From Tilletiaria anomala UBC 951 (taxonomy: Eukaryota; Basidiomycota; Exobasidiomycetes; Georgefischeriales; Tilletiariaceae): a DNA stretch of 64,000 nt. Shown here in pieces: positions 58,055 to 64,000 of the stretch; within the stretch, counting starts at the first letter, position 1; each line of letters opens with the position of its first letter. The position numbers were made by a program, and so were the translations under genes. Location of the stretch: positions 1 through 64,000 of the forward strand of contig NW_013546971.1 in assembly GCF_000711695.1 (NCBI RefSeq), read 5' to 3'. Under the pieces are notes generated by a model. That model was not told where the DNA came from. It made no database searches and saw nothing but the letters and a program-made list of their open reading frames with translations.

Positions 58055-59095
58055 ATGTCGGCTTCATCCACTCAGTCTATGGACAGTAACTCGAACGAGA
58101 GCGCAGAGAAGAACACGTGAGTTCCCATTCTTCTTGGCCTCCCCAGTTGGTATGGCAGTGATCACTTACGCCAGTGCTCCCTTGCGCACAGTGTCATCCT
58201 TAAGGTCGGTATCGTAGGCGACGCGCAGATCGGCAAGACTAGTCTGATGGTGCGGTACACTGAGGGCCATTTTGACGAAGACTACATCCAGGTGCGTCTG
58301 CGCTTTCCGGTCAAAGATCTCTTTGTTTCCTTGCGCTGAAAGCTTGGATATGCATGCTTCGGCACTTGGAAATCCGCCTGCTTTAGACATTGGGTGAGGT
58401 CGGCCCCTTGCTTGTTTGCTCACCTTTCATACCTCCTCGCTCACTCACATAACTACTCTTCCTTTCTCTGCAGGTGTCAACTTCATGGAAAAGACAATCT
58501 CGATTCGGAATACCAACGTATGCTTTTCACTGTGGGACTTGGTGAGGCGCAAATCATAGCTGCGTTCTTCAAGACCACACCTGACATTTTCCATTTGATC
58601 AATTGATTGCTCGCTCGCTCGCTCTATAGGGCGGCGCACGAGAATTCGTCAATATGCTACCACTTGTCTGCAATGATGCTGTTGCAATCCTCTTCATGTT
58701 CGACCTCGGCCGCAAGTCGACACTGAACAGCATCAAAGAGTGGTACCGGCAGGCGCGCGGGTTCAACAAAACCGCCATCCCCTTGCTTGTCGGAACCAAA
58801 TATGATGTCTACTGCACCCTGCCAAAAGACGAGCAGGAGGAGATCGCGAGGCAAGCGAAGAGATTTGCAAGGGCCATGACGGCTCCGCTCATCTTTAGCT
58901 CAACCAGTCATGCCATCCATATTCAGACCATCTTCAAGATCATCCTCGCGAAAGCTTTCGATCTCAAGTGCACCATCCCAGAGATCAAGGGCGGGGGAGA
59001 GCCTCTGCTAATTTACGTGAGGGCTGAAGGGTAGTCTCATTCACTCTTATTGTTTTTGCTGATCCTTGATGGTGTTCACCCAGGTCGAGGTATAA
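58055..59095 (+). CDS. SPG1: Septation-network small GTPase Spg1/Tem1
   Basis: Six exons: 58055-58116, 58192-58291, 58387-58393 (7 nt), 58474-58541, 58630-59016 and 59084-59095, giving about 211 aa. The Ras-like fold is complete: VGIVGDAQIGKTSL (G1), FDEDYIQTLGVNFMEKTISI (switch I, G2 T), WDLGGAREFVNMLP (G3), LLVGTKYD (G4) and SSTSHAI (G5). The block LFMFDLGRKSTLNSIKEWYR and the tail AFDLKCTIPEIK are specific to the Spg1/Tem1 subfamily. The C-terminus is PLLIYVEV with no prenylation cysteine, as in the family. It works at the spindle pole body to start the septation initiation/mitotic exit cascade. Exon 3 (ACATTGG) supplies T-L and part of G of TLGVNF, so it is required. Confidence 0.95.
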
Positions 59096-59372
59096 GGGCC
59101 TCCAGGCTCTGCTTGCGGGATAGACCTCCACATAGGCTCGGAACCTCCTGCCCCTGGTTTAGCGATGCTGTCGGCATCCCTCGGCCCGCACTGCGCATAA
59201 GTGCACCTCACAACTCTCAACAGTATACCCTACACATACAAGCACTGCCACATGAGCATTCAACATCATTCCCTGGTCCATTTCGGCATCCTCCGTCATC
59301 AAGAAATCTTTCGAACCTTCAAAACACACAGTCTTTTCCATTTTCTGACGTCATCCTTGTAGACGTGACTCC

Positions 59373-59907
59373 ATGTCGAGCACAGTCGAAGCCCAGCGGC
59401 CTTCACCCATTTGCAAATTGTATTTCGCTTACATTTCTCGGCGCTGTAAGATATGGCTAGAGCACGAAGCACAAGTGATTCGCTGGCGTCCCTTAGTGAT
59501 GCGTGTCAAGGTTACTCGGCATTGTCTTCTCCAACAGGACCGACGAGGTGCTTTCGGGCTGGAAGGCGGCTGCCCGGCTCGAGGAGGATGCGCGTCGCCT
59601 GGCCAAATTGGGGCAACGTCAGGACCACGGAACCCCTACCATTGGGCATACGCTCAGCTACAACTCGCTCGCCTGTGTGCAGTCGCTCAGCCAGTCATAC
59701 CTGATAGCAATCATGTGCGACAACAATCTCTGCAGCGAATTCATGCACAACTTGTCACAGCACCTCATGCCGCTGGACGACATGACAAGATGTGTTGGCG
59801 GCGTTGCCCGCCTGCGCCTCCCCGTGCGCTTTCGCCTCTGCACTTCCATCTGCGCCTCAGGACCCGGTGGCACTGTGCGCAAAAAGCGAGTCAACCGAAT
59901 CATATAA
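59373..59907 (+). CDS. Doubtful two-exon ORF overlapping the BRCT fragment
   Basis: A plus-strand model with exons 59373-59419 and 59538-59907 (intron GTATTT to CAACAG) reads 138 aa: MSSTVEAQRPSPICKL then TDEVLSGWKAAARLEEDARR and SYNSLACVQSLSQSYL. The first half looks protein-like. The second half lies antisense to the BRCT exon at 59872-59658 and its codons look poorer. No family is recognised. Only one of the two strands is likely to be truly coding in the overlap. Confidence 0.25.
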
Positions 59908-60280
59908 CCTACCACCGTGCTGAACAGCCTTGATGACTCAGTTGAACATCGACTCGTTGTAATTGCCTAGCAGCACGAAACGCATGCCGGCGAACAAAGG
60001 GGGTGGAGTAGGCGAATGCTGCAGCGTCGCCGAACTATTGCTTTTAGCGGATGAAATTTGATCCCTATTCTTGGATATACGCGCTTCGATCCGCGCAAAT
60101 TCATCCGCGAGCGACTTGAACTTGGACATTGCCTTGGGGATCACAGGAGGAACCCAATCTTCAGCTCGTGCACGGTCTGCCTGCGGCAGATGTGCATCCG
60201 GCTGGACGGCAGCCTCTGGCTCGGCGGTTTGCAGCTGGGGAAGACTCGGAGCAATGAGTGCCGCTTGCTCTCCAGATTCG
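59658..60280 (-). pseudogene. BRCT-domain gene, 3' part, with in-frame stop
   Basis: One exon starts at 60280 after a CACAG acceptor and reads SGEQAALIAPSLPQLQT, a helical KFKSLADEFARIEARISK, then PPPLFAGMRFVLLGNYNESM, which looks like the first strand of a BRCT domain. A TGA at 59940-59938 interrupts the frame, but it continues VIKAVQHGG to a GTAGGT donor (exon end 59913). It resumes in phase at 59872 with PPTHLVMSSSGM, IAIRYDWLSDC and ASEL then TAG. THLV and YDWLSDC are classic BRCT landmarks. BRCT proteins serve DNA repair and checkpoints. The upstream part of the gene was not resolved (60281-61460). Either the gene is broken or the TGA is an error. The exact family is unknown. Confidence 0.45.
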
Positions 60281-62081
60281 CTGTGACACCAGGTGTAAGA
60301 CGCGGCAAGATTGATTACACCGGCGACCCACCGTCAAACTATTATGCGACCCGCTTGATCGACTCAGTCATTTGAACCCGAGTGCCCCGAACGGGTCCTT
60401 TGCATTGGCCTGCGTGCGCTCCGCCTACTCTCTGTAGCAGCTTCTGCTGTTGCGGCTGATGCTGAACCTTCCGACTGAGTGACACTGGCGTTATTCAGTC
60501 TCTCGCCCGACTCTATCCGCGCCTTTGCCTTGCTCATTTGCCTAGGTCTCGTCAGAAAGGACCGTCTTGCTACTGATGACACCACTCTGGCCCGATGAGA
60601 GCGTCGCCACCGGCCGTGCAACTGGAGTCAGCGGACCATCTTCCAGCGGAGGCAAACACGGCCGACCTTGCGGCTGCCGCGTCTCTTCCGCCGCGAGCAT
60701 ACGCCGAGCGCAGGCACTTTTAGGGAAGATGACCCCAGAGCATTCAGCAAAGTCGCTCTGCAATCTGTGGCGCCATTTGGCGACGGGTGCACGAGAACGG
60801 CGCCATCTGCTCTGATACCGGCTCGAACAGTTGGTAAGCTATTTTCCCCAGGCTTGGAAAATTGGTCAGTATCTTCACGAAGGGCGAATTGCCTTTTCCA
60901 AGTGGAGGCTGGCGTGGCCTCTACCATGTCCGATCGAGCTGCACTTCCGTAAAAACATCGCTCGCAGCGACTGTTCGACGCGACAATGAAAGAGATGAGC
61001 GGACGTGGATCCATTTACACGAGCAACAATTGACAATGTATTTCCATCCTCGTTCTGCTGTAATTTCGGTCACGCCGCATTTCCACTTCGTGAGAGCGTT
61101 CGCAACTCCTTTGGCGCTTCCTTTGAACTCGTGTGCGCAAAGGTAAGGCAGGCGGTGTCCGGAACCAACGCGGCCGGTACACTGAAGCCCAACCCCTTTG
61201 CATTTGGGCGGGTCGGAGGCGAGGAAGTACTTCCATCTTCATGGAAAGCACTCCTACTGCTAGGAGAATATTCTGCGTTTGACACTAGGCCTACAAGCCC
61301 GCCGTGCGATGGTTCGCGTCACACTGTTCGAGCTAGCGCATAAGGGATCAGGTTCGAGCCCGAATCGACGGACCAGTCGCTCAGCTCGGCCTCAGTGTAG
61401 CCCGAACCGTCTTGTAGATGTCATGTGCAACCAATTTCCTCGGCCAAAAGCTCGTCCTTGATCTACTCAGTGCCTTGCCCGCTGAAAATGGATGCCACCT
61501 TCACCGTCCGCGACCCTTTCCCCACTGGAACTGATCTTGCCTGGGTTGGCCCCTGGAAACGAGCCAGTCTGTCATGAATGACGGGTTTCTTCGGCTCCTG
61601 CTCCTTTTAGATTCTTCATCGCTCTTTGATCACAGATCGCTCTTGGTGTGATATTCTGATCTTTGAGAGGAATAGATTTGGCCAAGCCCGGGGATCACTC
61701 ACCCGTCGCGGACGAGCTGCAATGGCCGCTCCTCGTCGGCTGGCAAACCAGGCAGAAGCATGCTAGTAAATCACCGAGCATTTCACGACACTCCCTGATA
61801 TCCATGCCCGTCTTGCTGAACGGCAGTACTCTCGTGAGGCCAGTAGCCGGGCCTCAGTCACGTTCGAGAGAGTCCTGCCCAACAATGACTACCAAACGAT
61901 GGTGTTGAACTCCATCAACGTGAGCATGTGCTACGTGTCCCGGGTCCTTTCTTTTTTCGTCCCTTTGTGGGTTCCGCCCCCTCTCTGGGGGGAGGGGGGG
62001 ACTTTTCGTTCTTCTCTAGGTAGTCTCCATGGCAACGTACGCCTGACGCCCCGGCAAAGACTTGCACATACAGTCGCAAAT
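60281..62081. other. Unresolved stretch, probable 5' part of the BRCT gene
   Basis: Minus-strand readings around 60763-60542 (SDFAECSGVIFPKSACARRM) and 60621-60364 (RPRQMSKAKARIESGERL) may be exons of the BRCT gene, but I could not place splice sites. Other readings near 61380-61290 (GYTEAELSDWSVDSGSNLIP) are suggestive only. Nothing is supported on the plus strand until mL54. A run of CCCC/GGGG near 61975-62000 precedes the mL54 start. Confidence 0.3.
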
Positions 62082-63093
62082 ATGGCCAGCACCTCACGGA
62101 TAACACTTGCCCTTCTGCGGAGCGGCACAAGCCGGTCGCTGCGACTGCCCGCCACAGCGGCGCCGCTGCCGACATGCTGCTGCAGCCCAACTTCCTCATC
62201 CATCTCTGCCCCATTTTCAACCACAACGCCCACGCCAGCCAAGGCAGTTGCTGGAGGGAAAGCGGGCAAGGGGAAAGCCGCTCCTGCGAGCGGTGCAGAT
62301 GAGGCTGCTGCACCAGTGGTGCGCAAGCCGGCTGCTCAGAGCGACGTCAGTGAGTACCCGATGCCTCCTACCCGCCCTGTAATCTTCAAGTGGGCTACTC
62401 GTTCCCTGACGCTCATGCTGCACAATCCCCTTGTCCATATTGTCGCTACCCATAATCTTTCTACTGAAAGCCTACGATGCATCCAATGACACATCATCCG
62501 CGCCAGCTGGGACGATCCTGCACGGCCTGTCAATCTACAAGGACCGGCCGGAGCCCGTCGCGCGACCGGATTCGCACTACCCCGCCTGGCTGTGGGACAT
62601 CATCTCCTCTTCCTCGTTCAGCACCGACACATCCGAGGCAAGCATTGCAGCCGAGACGGCTGGAATGTCCAAAGGTGAAGCGCGCGTCGCCGAGAAGCGT
62701 ATCATGAAGGAGCGCCGGGCCGCGCAGAAGGCCAAAGAGGCCGCCGCGAAGAAGGCACAGATAGCCGCCGAAGCGGCCGCTGCAAAAGCCGCCGCCGCGC
62801 AGTCGTCATGTGCAGGCGTCAGCCTCGCAGGAGGAGCGCCGCTCGTGCTGGGCGAGCATAGAAGGATTGCTGCACTCGCCGCAGACGCAGAGGCCACGCA
62901 GAAGGAGGCGGACGCCGCTGCCAGCGAGGCAGGGCTCATGCCTGGACAGGCGGCAAAGAAAACAGGCGACGACGCTGCTACTGCTGTCAGCGGCATGTCC
63001 GAGCGCGAATTGCTGGAGCGTGAGAAGAAGCGCGCGCTCAGAAAGGCGAGCAAGAGCGCCATCAAGACGAAGAACTTTGTCAGCAGCTCGTGA
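62082..63093 (+). CDS. MRPL37: Mitochondrial ribosomal protein mL54
   Basis: Two exons (62082-62349, 62471-63093) around a 121-bp intron give about 296 aa. The ATG at 62082 begins a classic targeting sequence, MASTSRITLALLRSGTSRSL, basic and free of acids. The conserved core comes after the splice: SSAPAGTILHGLSIYKDRPE then ARPDSHYPAWLWDI, matching the L37/mL54 pattern (G-T-x-L-x-G-L ... D-S-x-YP-x-WLW). It is a structural protein of the mitochondrial large ribosomal subunit. The protein is about twice the usual length. An alanine/lysine-rich, probably helical C-terminal region (from about residue 155) has coiled-coil-like repeats and ends ERELLEREKKRALRKASK, of which the last part recalls the family C-terminus. 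Confidence 0.85.
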
Positions 63094-63300
63094 GCTTCAG
63101 CCGCCATTCCACTTGGCATTGTTGCCCCTTCACGCATCCTTCGTGTGATTAGCACACGCGGCTGGCAAGGACAAGGATAATGTAGTCCAAAATTCGACCT
63201 GACATACTGGCTATAGTACAACGATGAAGCACCTCGGGTGCCGCCCTGTGAGATGGAAGTGGACGCGGCAGTGCGCTCGTCCATGACCGCCAGCGCGTCG

Positions 63301-64000
63301 TCACTCCCCATCTTCATCCTCTACATCGCGTCTATATGCGACCATTGCCTCAACACGGTGTACGGCGGTGCTAAAGGATCGGAGTCGTACTTGCTCTGCC
63401 TTCTTCTCGTCGATCAGCTGCGGAGAAGAGATGACCCACTCGTCTGGGACGGGTGCTGTGCTTTTTGTGTATGCGAGGATCTGGAAGGCGCCTGCGATAG
63501 CAAAACAGAGTAAGGAACAAATCAGTCGCTGAAACTATGTTGTTGGCGCGCATTGGGCCCCAATGAAGACGAGGGGCGTTGCACTCAGAGGATTTGTACG
63601 CACACTCCTCATCTAGTAGCGGCAAAAACGTGCAGCTCGCTGTGATTTGCTTGATAATGGCTGCGATCTCTGCGCGTACGTCTGCGTCTGTTTTTTGCTT
63701 TCCTTCCTTTTTCCCTTTTGTTGTTACTGGTGCTGATGACGCTACAGGGCTGTTAAAGGAGTAATACATGGCGTCAGTCGAATCGGCACCAGCAGAAATG
63801 TGACGGGAGGCGATGCAAGACTTACTTGACATTCTCTTTCCCATCCTGCGCCTCGTCTGTGCCCTTTGCCGTCACCTGCACATCGAACTGCCACCGCTCT
63901 CGTACTTCCCCGCTCCCCTTCTCAATGATTGCGACGACGAGCCGCTCGATGGAGCCCTGCTCGAGCCACTGCTTGATCTGCGCCATGCTCTTCTCGAGGT
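63301..64000 (-). CDS. MAD2: Spindle checkpoint protein Mad2 (HORMA), 3' part
   Basis: The gene enters from beyond the right edge. Visible exons are 64000-63826, 63749-63604 and 63491-63301, all in phase, ending at TGA (63303-63301). They read LEKSMAQIKQWLEQGSIERL, WQFDVQVTAKGTDE, then DVRAEIAAIIKQITASCTFL and PLLDEECAFQILAYTKSTA. The safety-belt region follows: VPDEWVISSPQLI, EQVRLRSFSTAVHRVEAMVA. These match Mad2 throughout. Mad2 binds Cdc20 and Mad1 at unattached kinetochores and inhibits the anaphase-promoting complex. After the usual MVAYR ending there is a short acidic tail, RDVEDEDGE. The promoter and N-terminal HORMA part lie outside the window. Confidence 0.93.

Noticed and set aside
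61345-61372. ggttcgagcccgaat, resembling a tRNA T arm
   Set aside because: The flanking bases do not form the T stem, and no acceptor or anticodon stem can be folded around it.
1-64000. CRISPR arrays, bacterial operons, prophage, LTR or reverse-transcriptase elements
   Set aside because: No spaced direct repeats, capsid, integrase or reverse-transcriptase motifs were seen on either strand. The window reads as a eukaryotic chromosome.

Overview
The window looks like nuclear DNA of a basidiomycete fungus, most likely from the Ustilaginomycotina/Exobasidiomycetes side. The reasons are short GT-AG introns (mostly 50-130 bp), moderately GC-rich coding sequence, a white-collar-1 photoreceptor without a GATA zinc finger, a Cryptococcus MP88-type mannoprotein and an intron-bearing tRNA-Pro. 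All exon models were built by hand from splice signals, reading-frame phase and conserved protein motifs. No search was run.

Layout. 1-20 kb: a GPI-anchored fasciclin protein (-), an unknown acidic protein (-), a large Ams2/Spt21-like zinc-finger protein (+), eIF3g (-) divergent from mitoribosomal mL57 (+), a gene-poor stretch with a decayed formate/nitrite-transporter relic, and an MP88-like mannoprotein (-). 20-34 kb: the DNA polymerase epsilon catalytic subunit (+), a decayed F-box-like gene (-) and unresolved sequence, then mitochondrial rRNA methyltransferase MRM2 (+) convergent with KEOPS kinase BUD32 (-). 35-46 kb: calmodulin (-) divergent from a SKT5/CHS4-type chitin synthase activator (+), then white-collar-1 (+) behind an intergenic block rich in inverted TTTCCGG/CCGGAAA motifs. 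46-64 kb: a gene-poor stretch, mitochondrial GTPase MTG1 (+), RTR1/RPAP2 CTD phosphatase (-), an FMP52-like atypical SDR (+), an unknown serine-rich protein (-), tRNA-Pro(AGG) (-), the septation GTPase SPG1/TEM1 (+), a BRCT-encoding fragment with an in-frame stop (-), mitoribosomal mL54 (+) and the 3' part of the checkpoint gene MAD2 (-, runs off the end).

How the genes relate. This is mostly core housekeeping, not an accessory island. Two themes recur without operon-like organisation. One is the cell cycle and DNA replication (POL2, the Ams2/Spt21-like histone-gene regulator, calmodulin, SPG1, MAD2). The other is the mitochondrial ribosome and its assembly (mL57, MRM2, MTG1, mL54), with FMP52 also mitochondrial. 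Surface and wall functions are represented by the fasciclin protein, the MP88-like protein and the CHS4-type activator. I did not find a convincing new multi-gene system. The items most worth checking are the long-loop zinc finger in the Ams2/Spt21-like protein, the methionine-rich segment of WC-1, the TTTCCGG block upstream of it, the disrupted BRCT gene with an antisense ORF, the 7-nt micro-exon of SPG1 and the two decayed host genes.
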